Source: Gymnothorax reevesii (Eukaryota; Chordata; Actinopteri; Anguilliformes; Muraenidae). Taken from it: a stretch of DNA of 64,000 nucleotides. The notes beneath the pieces were generated by a model. The model had not been told where the DNA came from and searched no databases. It saw nothing but the letters and a program-made list of their open reading frames with translations. Made by a program: the position numbers and the translations under genes. Location: the NCBI GenBank assembly GCA_029721435.1, contig CM056583.1, positions 89,481,620-89,545,619 on the forward strand, given 5' to 3'. Of the stretch, positions 1 to 10,927 are shown piece by piece. Within the stretch, counting starts at the first letter, position 1. Every line of letters starts with the position of its first letter.

Positions 1-27
1 TTTGAACACAGTACCATTTGTCTATAC

Positions 28-760
28 CGGGGGTTCCCAAACTCGGTCCTGGCCTGGGGCCTCCCTGTGTATGCTGGTTTTTGCTCTACCCTGGTTTGCA
101 ATCATAGAATTTTAACAAGCTATTAATTTATCTTAAGTGCATTTTTGTTCAGAGCAGCCATTTATCCTGTCTTGACGAACAGTATTTTGACAGATATGCA
201 TATAAACAGAGAGGAATAATTTCCGCATCTACATTGCAATGAGTAACAATTGCATTAAAAGAGGGAAAAAATGTACCTAATCAAAGGGGGGGAAAATTCA
301 CCAAAAAAATTGGTGAAACTGTGGGCACATGGTTGCGAAAACTAACAATTTACTAAACATGCAAATGACAGTCCAACCTGGTTTCTGTCATGTTTTTATG
401 ATTGAGTGCAAGCAAATTATTTTGAAAGAATTATAATCACCTGTTTTCAGCAACCAAATCTGGAGGTCACTGATTTTCTAAGTACCTGATTTGATCTGTA
501 AAAAAAATGTCATCACCTGAAATTGCTTGCCACACAGAAAAAAAACAAAAAAAACTTGATATGCAAGGGTCTTCTATTCATGGCACAAATGGATATTTTT
601 ATTAAAATTTGGCTAAAAAACCGCAAATAACCTATTTCAGCACAAAATGCACCCAATTTGGACAAATTAACAGCTTGTTAAAGTCCTATGATGGCAATTA
701 TGGTTGGGACAAAAACCAGCACACACAGGGAGGCCCCAGGACCGAGTTTGGGAACCACTG
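28..760. mobile_element. hAT-type non-autonomous element (MITE) with perfect 8-bp target duplication
   Basis: Terminal inverted repeats of about 50 bp are visible. The left end (28-80) reads into TTCCCAAACTCGGTCCTGG and the right end (about 705-760) is its reverse complement, with a 5-bp insertion in the left arm. The element is flanked by identical 8-bp direct repeats, gtctatac at 20-27 and 761-768. An 8-bp duplication with ends resembling CAGTGGTTCCC is the signature of hAT transposons. The interior is AT-rich and non-coding, so the copy must have been mobilised in trans. The first bases of the left end have diverged from the right end. Confidence 0.85.
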
Positions 761-768
761 GTCTATAC

Positions 769-947
769 TCAAGTATATTTACTGGATAAAACATATTCAT
801 TGGTAATGCTCTGATATATATATATTAATATTTTTTATTCAATGTTTATTGACATTCAAGGCAGGATATTGCATATGCATTTACTTAAATTTTTAGTCAT
901 AGATTATCAGCCTGAATGACTTTTTCCTTAAACAAAAAGAAAACAAA
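769..947. other. AT-rich DNA, no feature seen
   Basis: Short AT-rich stretch with a small TA run. No coding potential or recognised repeat. Confidence 0.5.
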
Positions 948-1042
948 TAGATCCTCCGCTGTTCAACCAGTATAGATCCTCCGCTGTTCAACCAGTATAG
1001 ATCCTCCGCCGTGCAACCAGTATAGATCCTCCGCCGTGCTTA
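948..1042 (+). repeat. 25-bp tandem repeat, about 3.7 copies
   Basis: A unit beginning TAGATCCTCCGC starts at 948, 973, 998 and 1023. The first two copies carry CTGTTCAACCAG and the later ones CCGTGCAACCAG, so variants are ordered along the array. It is a minisatellite with no coding frame of note. Confidence 0.9.
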
Positions 1043-1849
1043 ACTGTAGGCAGGGTGTTCTTTTCCTTTTGAGCTTCATTTGGTTGTCTATAAACAAACT
1101 GCAGGTGTGGATTACTATAAAGCTCACCTTTGGTTTCATCTTGTAGAATCCCGACAAATGGTGAGTCCGACAGTGATAAACCGCACTTGATGTGGGTGAG
1201 AACTTATCACTTTTGCATCGCCAATTGGAGAATTCCCTCTGCAATATACCAAAAGTTGGCGATTTTATTGTTGTTACTGGATGGAGAGTTGAGGCTTATA
1301 CTAGTGATCTGACTACAAATCAATTTGCGCATGACCAGTGTGGTTCTGCAAGAATGGCTGTCTAGCAATGTAGATCTGTACGTGCCTCTGGCTGATGCAA
1401 CTGGCAATAATGCAATTAAATGTATTTGCAACTGCGCTAAGTGCAGGCGAGTGATTATGGGGTGCAGATACTCAAGACCTGTTCGTGTGTCAGAACTGAA
1501 AATCAAGATCTCAGCAGGGGATGTTTAGTAGTATAAAAGGGGGTCATTCCATGTCAAATCAACCAGGTTTTGAGAAATTTTCCAGATGACCACCTCAAAT
1601 TTTTCAAAAAATTCATGAGTAAATACTTACACAAAATTTAAAAAAAAAAGCCAAATTTTAGGCCAAGATCTCAAATAGGTTTCAAGTTATAGCCCTTTGA
1701 AATTTGAATAATTTAATTATTTAATTAATTTTTGGCAAACCCATTTTCAGCCAACTTTGGCAAATTATTGCTTCAAATCGATTGCTTATACAAGGCTAAA
1801 ATTGGGCATACTAACCATATTCATAACCTGTCGAGAACTGTATTCTTAA
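1043..1849. other. Unassigned intergenic DNA
   Basis: No exon or known repeat could be assigned with confidence. A short frame at about 1325-1528 has four cysteines in a short stretch, but it has no supporting context and is treated as chance. The sequence from about 1540 to 1800 is AT-rich and looks like old interspersed repeat. Confidence 0.4.
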
Positions 1850-1862
1850 TCTCTTTTGTCTT

Positions 1863-2230
1863 AGGAAAAGGAGACTTCGGGGTGATCTGATTGAGGTCTT
1901 TAAATATGTTAAGGGGATCAACGAGGTGAATTATGTTGGGTTCCTTCGGCTAAGTTTTGTTAGAACTCGGGGTCACAATTGAAAGTTGACCAGAGGTAAA
2001 TTTAGCACTGATATTAGGAAATATTTTTTCACCCAGAGAGTAATTTTGATGTGGAATAGCTTGCCTGACCATATTGTTGAGGCAGAAACCTTGGGAGTTT
2101 TCTGGAGAAGGCTTGACTTAAAGCTAAATACCATTGAATCTGAGTGTCTGAAGTGATAGATTCACTAGTGATAAGAAACTGGCGAGCGTAGTTGGGCTGA
2201 ACGGCTTGTTCTCGTCACTCATGTTAGTTA
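1863..2230 (+). mobile_element. 3' end of a CR1/L2-group (Jockey superfamily) LINE, decayed
   Basis: Translating 1863-2157 gives the typical C-terminal tail of fish CR1/Rex/L2-like reverse transcriptases: a RRLRGDLIEVFKY motif, then an arginine-rich stretch, then FTQRV and MWNSLP. One in-frame TGA (after about 40 codons) shows that it is dead. The downstream sequence GGGCTGAACGGCTTGTTCTC is the conserved 3' untranslated tail commonly seen in this group. Nothing of the RT core or endonuclease is present, so the copy is 5'-truncated, as usual for LINE insertions. The precise clade is not resolved. Confidence 0.8.
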
Positions 2231-2782
2231 TGTTAAGGAGCTATTCCGCACTTCCACCTATACACCAAAAGGTCAAAGGAAAAACGAAGTCGTCAAAACA
2301 GAGGACCTGTGAGAAATAAATGGAAGTATCAATAACCACACGTGCCTCGTGCCTACGCATCAGTTACACCTTGCTGGCATCCGTTACAGAGATTTGCCCT
2401 TTCACATCACTGCAGAACACTGCACAGTGGCTTGGCTCGTGCTCTCCATCCTGAGGTGTTTGTTGAGAATCTGCGAATGTAGCATAAAAACAGGAGGAGG
2501 GCAGCAGGATCACACAAGTCCCTTATCCCCGCCTATCAGCTTTCGAAAACGGTCTTGTTTCCACTTGAGTGGACTGACTCGGCCACACTTCCGTAAACAC
2601 CCTTCAGTTTGTCCGCAGAACATTTTCCCCAAAGGATTGTGGTTTGCCCAGGTACTCTGGCAAAGACCAGTCATTCCTTTTGTCTTTTATGATGCATGTA
2701 GATTTCATGGGTGCCAATAATGGTGACCAGAACTGTATCCGTTTCGATTTAATTTAATTAAGGCCTCACCCGTTTTCCCCAG
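2231..2782. other. Presumed intron upstream of the first visible astacin exon
   Basis: No exon recognised. It ends in a pyrimidine tract and AG at 2781-2782, which is used as the acceptor of the next exon. The exons for signal peptide, propeptide and N-terminal catalytic lobe were searched for here and upstream and were not found. Confidence 0.4.
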
Positions 2783-2955
2783 ATGTGCGTCCTACCTGGG
2801 CAGGAGGGGGGGTCGGCAACCGATATACATCGGCAACCGATGCCGGGTGGGGAACATCGTCCATGAGCTGATGCACGCCCTGGGCTTCCATCACGAGCAC
2901 ATGCGCATTGACAGAGATGATTATGTCACCATCATCAGCAAGAACATCATTCCAG
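2783..2955 (+). CDS. Astacin-family zinc metalloprotease, exon with zinc-binding motif (internal exon 1 of 4 visible)
   Basis: This exon encodes the centre of an astacin catalytic domain. It starts after a CCCCAG acceptor (phase 2) and ends at a GTAAAC donor (phase 1). The frame opens with a Cys-x-Ser-Tyr-Leu-Gly segment and a second Cys 19 residues later, the pair that forms an internal disulfide in astacins. The signature [13 protein letters not shown] follows, matching HExxHxxGFxHE: three histidine zinc ligands, the catalytic glutamate and the family glutamate. [10 protein letters not shown], also typical, follows. Astacins are secreted or membrane-bound endopeptidases acting in hatching, egg-coat hardening and matrix processing. 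Upstream exons are missing, so the gene is partial at its 5' end. The orthology group (ovastacin-like, hatching enzyme-like or other) is not resolved. Confidence 0.9.
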
Positions 2956-3987
2956 GTAAACACTGCTTTGGGTTCAGGTGTGAAAGGCCGCCCCTCCCAT
3001 CTGCCCAGGTTTGGCGCCTCTTCAGGGGGCACAACCACAACATGCCAATCTTGGCTCCCGTCTCAATCGTTCGCCTTTGGTTTTCAAGAGTTGGAAGGAA
3101 TTTTGAGGATCTTCGAGTATTTAGTGTTATCGGTGCATTCCTTGCCCTTCAGAATATTTGAACCGTGTTAACAGTTAGATTGATGGTTGTTTTGTGTATT
3201 TGTGCTGCTGTTCTTGTTCTGGAGTGCTCCTGTGTGCGTCAACCCTTAATTCTTTATTTATAATTTTGAGTCTTGTTAGTTCACATATGGATGGAGAGCC
3301 ATTTCAAACAGGAATTACCTGGTGTGAATTTTTGAAGCTGCTCAATTTTGACTCAGTAGCATAATGGCAAAGAGAGCAACATATTATTATTATTATTATT
3401 ATTACATGGGCATCCCCATTTTCTTTGTCTTCTCCTTTTCGTAGAGCGAGTGCTCTCACGCTTGTTTGAGATGAGAGTTCCCCAAGGTAATATTTTTTTT
3501 TAGTTTTGCAAGGAGCGAAGATAAATTGGCTAGTATTTCAGCAGTGAAAACGATGTTGCCTGAGTTGTTTCCTCTGTAATCGTCTCTTTATTCGTCGCCT
3601 TTAGTTTGAAGTTGGATCTGTATGGTTGTTATAATTGTTGTCATTATTACAGATGGACAAAGCTGTATGGCAAAACAGTTGCAAAATCATTTCAAACTTC
3701 ATTTTCAAAATATTCACAAGATTCTCCCCGTAAATCTTTGCAGATCATTGCACATAATGAAAGTTCACGTATGCGTGGGTTGGACTGTGCCCCTTTAAAA
3801 CCAGCGCTCAGGAGTTAACCAGTTCTGCTTCTGCCATATGTTTATTCATATACCTGTTTTTACTATTTTGTCTTGGAATAAGATTATTTTAATTGCTTTA
3901 TTTGTGCATTTGTGTGCAGAATTTTTTGGTTGAAAATGCCTTCTGTGAGATGGTGCATCTCATGCTTATCAGCCGTTTCCCACACAG
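2956..3987 (+). other. Astacin intron (phase 1)
   Basis: GT at 2956 and AG at 3986-3987. Contains an ATT microsatellite near 3380-3404 and no recognised gene. Confidence 0.75.
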
Positions 3988-4069
3988 AGAAGAAGAGAAA
4001 TTTTGCGAAAGTGAATGGAGACACCCTCGGCCTGCCGTACGACACCGGCTCGATCATGCATTATGGACC
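3988..4069 (+). CDS. Astacin metalloprotease, Met-turn exon
   Basis: An 82-bp exon between an acceptor (CCCACACAG) and a donor (GTAGGT). It completes a glutamate codon with the last base of the previous exon. It encodes KKRNFAKVNGDTLGLPYDTG followed by SIMHYGP. The SIMHY sequence is the astacin Met-turn with the methionine under the zinc site and the tyrosine that acts as an extra zinc ligand. Order and spacing behind the zinc motif are as expected for the family. It ends in phase 2. Confidence 0.88.
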
Positions 4070-6532
4070 GTAGGTTCCTGTGCCTTTTAGCTGTGCAGCA
4101 TTGAACTGTTATTCCAGAAGAACTGGGACAGTGGGGTGAATGTAAATAAAAACTTCAAGCAGTAATTTGCAAATCTTAGTCCTGTATTCAAGTGCAAAAA
4201 AAGAATGAAGAGAAAAAAAGTGCCGTTTTAATCCATCAGCTTCATCTTTTTCTGGAAATAATCACATTTATGAAATGTGATGTTGGCAGCATGTTCCACT
4301 GAGGTTGGGACAGGCAGTGGAAGTCCTTCCTTCTCTAACATCCCTTAAATGAATGATTGGTCACAACCCGTTTTCAATCATTCTAATTACCATTACAGAA
4401 ACTCCAAAAACACTCAACATTATCAGGTGTTGTCGGTTTTCATTAAAAACGCATAACTGGCATTTTTATATTACCCTAAAGTAGTCAGCAGTTTATTCAA
4501 TCACCACATATGTAAGAGATTCGTGCAGCAGAATTGATGACCTTGTGCATGGAGGTTTATTGGTTTCACCTGTGTTATGGTGATTATGACGCCGGACTTC
4601 TCACATTTTTCTCTTCTCGGGTCGGAAGCAATACATGTGTTTCATGGTCGTTTAAATTGATTTAGAGTCGTCATCCATAACATTTCTGTCTTATTGCTGT
4701 CTTAAGACAGTGTCTATCAGAGAGGGGGGATAAAACAACGGTGATTGGGCCTGTGACCCACTGATGAAAGCACTTGTATTTCATTCTTTGCCAGGTTAAG
4801 CGATCAGTGTGTCTGTGGCGACATTTCCGCGCTATATCCAAATACAGGCGCACATCTAGTGACGCTTTTTTACGTCAGTAAGCAGTGTTTGGTCTGTCCA
4901 GAAGCTAGGAGGATCCGTAAGCTAGCTTGAAGGAAGTAAGGAATCCCGGGAGCAATGGTAAGGTAGACGTCAGTAGGGATCCTGTAGCGGTACTTTCCCT
5001 AACCTGAAGCTTTGCTCTATTCCCTAACCCTAAATCTAACTTGTCCCTTACACTATATGTCCGTTTTGCGGATGGGATTAAGGGAGGACAGTTAAAAATG
5101 CAGCCTTCCAAGAACTGGATCCCTTCTGATGTCTACCCAATGGCAATGGCAAATACCATACTGTGTAGCTATCATGTGCACACTAGAAAGTAACGTTAGC
5201 TGAGTGTCTGTTGTGGCTACTACTGAAACTAAAATTATTACGTAATTTCAGGAAGCCACCGGGAAAAAAGCTATGTTAACCGCCTCGACAAATTATTTTT
5301 ATTTAAAAAAAAAAAAGTTGTTATAACGTTACCATCTACCATTTTCATTATTTTCACAGGGCTCTCAACTTTCACATATTCGGCTCGGGTTTAAATGACA
5401 TTCATGTTCCTGGGCTGTAGTCAGAAATTCTATGACAGTTTTTAGAGATTCTCAGGTGGAATTTAAGTCCTTGTGCACTGAAGTTTATCAGTTTGACATG
5501 CGTTACGGTGGATTTCACCACTAGTAATATGAGAGAAATTATGATTCAGGAATTCTCACGCTTTTCTTCACTCAGGGGTTGAAGCAGTGGAATTGCATAA
5601 AAATGTTTCAAATGGTCTTATTTCATTTAAACAATTTGAATGATCGTGAAACACATGCACTTTGTTGATTGAATAAATACTCACTACAGCACAGGAACGT
5701 GAATGAAGCACAAATTCTCACGGCGAATGCGAGAGTCGGCAGCCCTTAAATTGATTAGCTTAATCATCATTGCCTAACACGTTACTGGAATGAGATGATG
5801 CTAATGGATGACTAACTTCACAATTTTTACTTTTATTGAGTTCAACTGCTGTGTCAAAGGGCATCTTTCCCGTCTGCATTAGAGTTGAGGAGGTGGGGAA
5901 CTGGTAAGAGCCGTCAATTTACAGACGTCATACAGGCGACACTGTTGGGTCTCGACAGGAGTTATGGGAAATGAGGTCCAGAAGTGCACCTGTAATTACA
6001 GCTTACTGCCAAAGATGTCAGTATAAACAAACCAATTCACATCTTACGCATTACCACTTTAATGAAATAAGATCATTTGAAACGTCTTTATGCAATTCCA
6101 TTGCTTCCAACCTAAATAGTACACTGCTTTGTACTATTTTCAAGTAAATGTAGTTTAAATGATTTGCAAATCATTGCATTCTGTTTCTATTTACATCTTA
6201 CACAGCATCTTAACATTTTTGAAAATGGGGTTATGAAGAGCAGGGAAAATATGAGCTTGCATTGTCCCTGAGTGTCCACCAAACGGGAGGGGAATTTTTC
6301 CATAAAACTTGGTACTTGGGGGGAGGGGGGGAGGGGGGGAAGCAGATTCAGTCATAGAATCCGGTTATGGTTGTTGAATAACTTTATCTTTTAACATTTT
6401 TTTTAGTAATTTATCTATTATCCATTTACTTTTTTTGCTGTACTTTACACTACGTCTAAAAGTTGTCATGTGTTGAAGTGATTGTTCGGCACGTGTCAGT
6501 AACCCTGAAATTTGTAATGGTGTTTTTCACAG
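4070..6532 (+). other. Astacin intron (phase 2) filled with transposon fragments
   Basis: GT at 4070 and AG at 6531-6532. The middle (about 4100-6235) is nested transposon debris, listed separately. A G-rich run lies near 6318-6340. Confidence 0.7.
4105..6235. mobile_element. Decayed Tc1-type element interrupted by hAT-type MITE pieces
   Basis: The right end at about 6160-6235 reads, in reverse complement, through a Tc1 terminal repeat: AACCCCATTTTC, then TGTAAATAGAAACAGAATGC, then ATTTGCAAATC. A weaker mirror image lies at about 4105-4185. Between them, 4345-4640 and 5350-6130 match the hAT-type MITE at 50871-51450, sharing ATTACCATTACAGAAACTC, CATATGTAAGAGATTC and AATTGCATAAA-ATGTTTC. I infer an old Tc1 copy invaded by at least two hAT-type copies. 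Boundaries are approximate, and no target duplication was found. Confidence 0.55.
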
Positions 6533-6651
6533 GAATTTCTTCTCCTGGAACGGAAAGAACACGATAGAGGCCAAGAATGGCGAGCGAATTGGCCAAAGAA
6601 TTAGGCTGAGCGTTCTCGACATTCGCCGTGTGCACCTGCTGTACAAGTGTG
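6533..6651 (+). CDS. Astacin metalloprotease, C-terminal catalytic exon
   Basis: Acceptor TTTTTCACAG and donor GTGAGC. The first base completes a proline codon begun in the previous exon (phase 2), and the exon ends in phase 1. It encodes NFFSWNGKNTIEAKNGERIG followed by QR, then LSVLDIRRVHLLYKC. This is the astacin C-terminal segment: the aromatic Phe-Ser-x-x-Gly strand, the IGQR motif, the Leu-Ser-x-x-Asp-Ile helix and the final cysteine that normally pairs with the N-terminal lobe. Confidence 0.9.
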
Positions 6652-8786
6652 GTGAGCAGAACTTATTGGTCTGTCAGTTGGTCGGGCTCCACAGGATGTA
6701 GACCAGGGAAATCTTGTTGCTCTGTGTTGCGTCATTGGGCACCTTGCAGTCTGTAGACCAGGAAAACCCCATCCCAGCTTAGTCTGTCGACAGTACTCTG
6801 TTACATGAAGGCCCCCCCCAACAGGAAACCTTATCCTTTCTGCTCTGTTACAACATAGGGCTTCCTCAATGTCATTTGACCAGAAAAACATCATTCCTCT
6901 GTGCTACATCATGGAGCCTCTCACAGCCTGAGGGACTTATTCTCACTCTGTGTTCATCATAGGGCACCACATGGACTCGTGTTTGCAGTGTTTCCCACAG
7001 ATCAGTAAACTGAGTGGTGGCAGACCGGGGGAGTGATGTGAATTTTGTTGAGAGGGAGACTGTAGAGGGGAGGGGAAGGAGGGAAGATTTGTTGCGCAAA
7101 TTCAGCGTCTTCCAGTATTTTTTCGTTTCTGCGTCTATTTTTTTCTTTTGCATACATTATCAACAGGCGATTGCGTATTTTCTCAGAATTAACGGGAATC
7201 GATTTGTGGCGAGCCGACTTTGAGAAACCCTGGTTTGTTACACAATTAGATTTTATTTGTTGTGGTAGCTGATGGGGGGTGGATGGAGATGGTGGTTTAT
7301 CCATGTGCAGTGACAGCTTGATGGCTATGCTTTGTGAAATAACTGAAAACGGTGTTCCATTGCTAATACTTAGTCAAAGAACTTAACTAGTGGCATTCCT
7401 AGAGTGCAAACCTCCGCCAGGGCAGTACAGTCCAAATCTTTTTGAGTGGGAGCAAAATTCAGTTATCGTGTGTCATACAACATCAAGATGGCTGCCATGG
7501 CGTATATATTGTTTGAATGATCGCGGTCAAAATCGGTAAGGTCCAACCCTGATGTAACAGCAACCCGCCCACAAAATTTCAGACATGTCTGTTCATTACT
7601 TTTCGAGTCATCTTGTTCACAAACAAACGGCACCGATCACATAACCTCCTGCCAACTTTGTTTGGCAGAGATGGAAAGGTTTCACAGGTTTATTCTGATC
7701 ACAAGTTGAAACAAAACTTTAAAAAACAGTTGACTTCAAACTGGTGAAATGAACTGAACTAGAACTTCACCTTAAGAAGAAACTGAGGATGGGGCCTCAG
7801 AATTGGCTGCTACTGGTGTCTAATGTGTTGACTAGAAATGATATATAGATTTTTATGTACCTACAATTATGGGTTACTTAGGCATGTCTGTCTAGGAATA
7901 AGGTATTTTATTAAGAAAAAGTAAGAAAAACATGTCATGCCAATGAAACTGCATGTTTACTTTGACAACCCTGCTGTATTAAAGCATTTTAGTTATTGCT
8001 GCTAGCTTAGCTAGGCTGCTTACGTGTTTCCTAATAACTTATTTGAAGAGCTGGGTCTCCGATATTGATAACTTTGTTACAAACATACTAACTCTAACTT
8101 GGTCTAACTGTGTGCTAGGTGTGAATTTGAAAGGCCTCAAGACAGACGATAATTTCATTACCTGTCATTTTGATTTGATCTTCAATAATTTTTTTTTAAT
8201 GCGCAAAACTTGCAGTAATTATGGTACTCACAAAATTCCATGTGCATTTGTGTCGGCAATGACACATTTGGATTAATGATTAAAGGGATAGTATAGATCT
8301 TTTGACATGAAGTTGTATGAAATGCTCTTTCGCAGTATAAAGCACGAGTCGTGTTTTTTTTTTTTTTTTTGGTGAGTTTGTCCTGAGAAGCAATTTTTGG
8401 CCTCCCAAAGTTTTGAAGTAAGTAGTTCTCTACCCCTCATTTGCTGGGTTGAGCTTTGCTGCCCTATGCTATTCCTGGAGTTCTGCCATCCTGTAGCTTT
8501 TCAGTCCAGCCCTAAACTGTACCTTTTCAACATTTTGAGCAATGTTGCCCAACCTTGTGCATCTACCATCATTTTGATTTCTCCCTTGCATTCTCTTGCA
8601 TTCAATGTCTTGATCTCATTGAGCTGTAAAGAAACAGAATTAGGTACGCTTTGTGGGGCAAGACCGTAGATCTCTGGAACAATGATCCCGGCAAATAGTA
8701 ACCAGGATGTGGTGTCGGCCAGAAAAAACTAGGAAGATTGGATTTCAGCTGACTTTTTCTCACTTTCAAATGTCTTACTCCCCCAG
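6652..8786 (+). other. Astacin intron (phase 1)
   Basis: GT at 6652 and a long pyrimidine tract ending in CCCCCAG at 8786. It holds one dispersed repeat (about 7395-7680), a poly-T run near 8355-8371, and otherwise unassigned AT-rich DNA. Confidence 0.7.
7395..7680. repeat. Dispersed repeat of about 290 bp
   Basis: Starts near GAGTGCAAACCTCCGCCAGG and ends near ACATAACCTCCTGCCAAC. Related copies in this window lie at about 45187-45490 and, more diverged, 33180-33425. They share an interior 'ATTTCATCAAAA / ATTTCAGACA' and tail pattern. Class unknown. Confidence 0.6.
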
Positions 8787-10615
8787 ACACGGGAAATGCG
8801 GCTTTGTCAACCACTACAACTTCACCAAGCACTACCACGAGGCAGCCAACAACTGTTTCTTTAGGGACCAACATGACATCTGTTTCTGTGACTGTCCAGT
8901 CAACAACTTCCTTGGCAAGCGCTCGCACGAAAGCTGCCCCAACAAGCGCTCGCACCGAAGCTGCCCCAACAAGCGCTCGCACCGAAGCTGCCCCAACAAG
9001 CGCTCGCACCGAAGCTGCCCCAACAAGCGCTCGCACCGAAGCTGCCCCAACAAGCACTCCATCTACAATTCCTCCTTTTGCCCTGACTACCACTGGCCCA
9101 ACAAATATTCAAACAACTGCCCCATACCCTAAATCTATAACTGTCCTTGCAAGCGTTAAAACTGGAACCACTCCAGCAAGCACTCGGTCTTTAACTGCCC
9201 CATACACCCTAACTACCACTGGCCCCACAAAAATTCACACTACAACTGCCCCATATCCTAAATCTACAACTGTCCTAGCAAGTGCTAAAACTGCAACTGC
9301 TCCAGCAAGCACTCATTTTACAACTGCACCATACACTCAAACTACCACTGGCCCCATAAATATTCACACAACTGCCCTGTACACTAAATCCAGAACTAGC
9401 TTGGCAAGCACTCAAACTGCAACAGCTCCCGCAAGCACTCACACTGCTCTTGCCCCACCCAGCACTGACACTACAGCTGCTACAGTAAGCACTGAGACTA
9501 CAACTGTCAAAGGAAGCTCTCAGTCTTCAACTGGCCCGTACACACTCACTACAACTCCCCGAACAAACACTCAGACTGCAACTCCTGCAACAAGCCCTCC
9601 TATTACAACCGCCATAACAAGCAGTCAGACCTCAGCTGCCTTCTCTGGTACTCAAACTACAGCTGCCCCAATGCCCACTGAAACTGCTGCACTCTCAGTA
9701 AGCGCTCAAACGGTTACTGCCCGTGCAAGCACTCAAACTCCAACTGCCCCGTACGCTCAAACTGTAACTGCCTCGACAGTCATTCAATCAGCAACTGCCC
9801 CGGTAAGCAGTCAGTCTGTCACTGCCCAAACGAACACTGGAATTGCAGCTGTCCCAATAAGTGCTCCAATGATAACTGTCCCAAGCAGCAGTCAAACAAC
9901 AACCCGAAAAAGTGCAGTTACTGAAGCGGCTCTGTACACTAAAACTATGACTGCCCCAACAAAAAATATTCAGGCCACTACAGTCTCAACTCAAATTACT
10001 CCTGTCCCATACACTCAAACTACAACTGCTTCATTGAGCTCTCGAGCTACAACTGCCCAATCAATAACTACTTCAGTAAAATCCAAGACTACTACTCCAC
10101 CTCTAAACTTGCAGTTTACGTCATCCCCTGTAAATGCACAATCCACTACTGGTCTGGTTAATGCCCAGTTAACATCTGCTGAGGTGAACACTTTGTCAAT
10201 ACCTGCTCCTTTAGACAGCCAAACTACTGTTTCCCCTGCGAATGTGCAGACTACCACATTAGTAGTAAATGAGCCTCTACGAGCAGAGACCCAATTAGTA
10301 ACTGGTGCGGTCAAGACCCAGCCTACTCCTGCTGCGGTTAAGACCCGGCCTATAACTTCTGCATTAAAGACCCAGTTAACAACTACTGTGGTTAAGACCC
10401 AGTCTTCAGCTGCTTTAGTCGAGACCCTACCCACAACTGCTGTGGTAAAGACTGTATTGGGAACCACCGTGTTGAAGCGTCGGGAAACTGCTGCAGTGAA
10501 GACCCGGTTGGCAACTACGGTTATCATAAATCGATCAACATCTGCTGTGGCCAAGATGCTGTTGAGAACCGTTGCGGCAAAGACCCAACCTACAGATGCT
10601 GTGAAGAATGTCTAA
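8787..10615 (+). CDS. Astacin metalloprotease, terminal exon with giant mucin-like Thr/Ser/Ala tail
   Basis: The exon follows a CCCCCAG acceptor. Its first two bases complete an Asp codon with the last G of the catalytic exon, so the catalytic domain runs directly as YKC-D-TGNAALSTTTT into a tail of about 609 codons. The tail is dominated by Thr, Ser, Ala, Pro, Val and Gln, with TTT, TTAP, TQT and STxT repeats. This is the composition of a heavily O-glycosylated mucin domain. Five perfect or near-perfect 27-bp repeats (SARTEAAPT) lie at 8918-9052. Later parts follow a repeat of about 12 residues built on VKTQ-T. No membrane segment, EGF, CUB or MAM domain is seen, so a secreted, mucus- or egg-coat-associated protease is plausible but inferred. 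Ovastacin-type astacins also carry long Ser/Pro-rich tails. The frame ends at TAA 10613-10615; see the findings on the open frame beyond it. Confidence 0.82.
8918..9052 (+). repeat. 27-bp coding minisatellite, 5 copies
   Basis: The 27-bp unit starts at 8918, 8945, 8972, 8999 and 9026. Copy 1 differs from the others by about one base and encodes Lys where the others encode Glu. Each copy is nine codons (SARTEAAPT), so copy-number change keeps the frame. It lies at the N-terminal side of the mucin-like tail. Confidence 0.92.
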
Positions 10616-10927
10616 ACCACATTAGCACCACCGCCCCTCAAATTCACTCCCGATAAGATTAGCTCCAAATCCATGCCAGCTACGATTAGCTACAAAATGG
10701 CGCCTGCTAAAATTGGCACGAAATCCACCCTTGCTATGACTGGCCCCAAATCTACACCTTTTATGATTAGTTCTAAATCCACACCAGCTGAAATTGGCAT
10801 GAAATCCATACCTGTTGAAATTGGTTCCTATTTCGCACCTGCTTTAAATTCTGAGATTACTGTGAAATTCAAACCTTGTAAGATTAGCTTCAAATCCACA
10901 TCTGTTGAACTTGGGGCCAAATCGTAA
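10616..10927 (+). other. In-frame continuation of the mucin repeat array after the stop codon
   Basis: The same reading frame stays open for 103 codons after TAA 10613-10615. It encodes a Lys/Ser/Thr/Pro/Ile repeat (ISSKSTPAEIGMKS and variants, about 11-12 residues per unit) and then stops at 10925. The pattern still shows to about 11000, with further stops at 10946 and near 10997. This is either 3' UTR made of former coding repeats or part of the protein if the first stop is an allele-specific or sequencing change. Confidence 0.6.

Noticed and set aside
948..1042. Possible CRISPR-like array
   Set aside because: The 25-bp units are contiguous with no spacers and the context is vertebrate. 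It is a minisatellite.
1325..1528. 67-codon frame with CICNCAKC cysteine cluster
   Set aside because: Short, uses a weak start, no neighbouring exon and no clear match to a cysteine-rich family I can name.
2690..2765. A short stretch reading [10 protein letters not shown], resembling the astacin CIRF motif just upstream of the first visible exon
   Set aside because: It is followed by stop codons within a few residues, has no GT donor at the right place, and leaves out the 15 or so residues expected before the next exon. Treated as chance or a relic.
8602..9093. 163-codon minus-strand frame with VGAASVRAL repeats
   Set aside because: Antisense shadow of the 27-bp coding minisatellite.
10015..10554. 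179-codon Val/Thr-rich minus-strand frame
   Set aside because: Antisense shadow of the mucin exon; repeat composition explains it.
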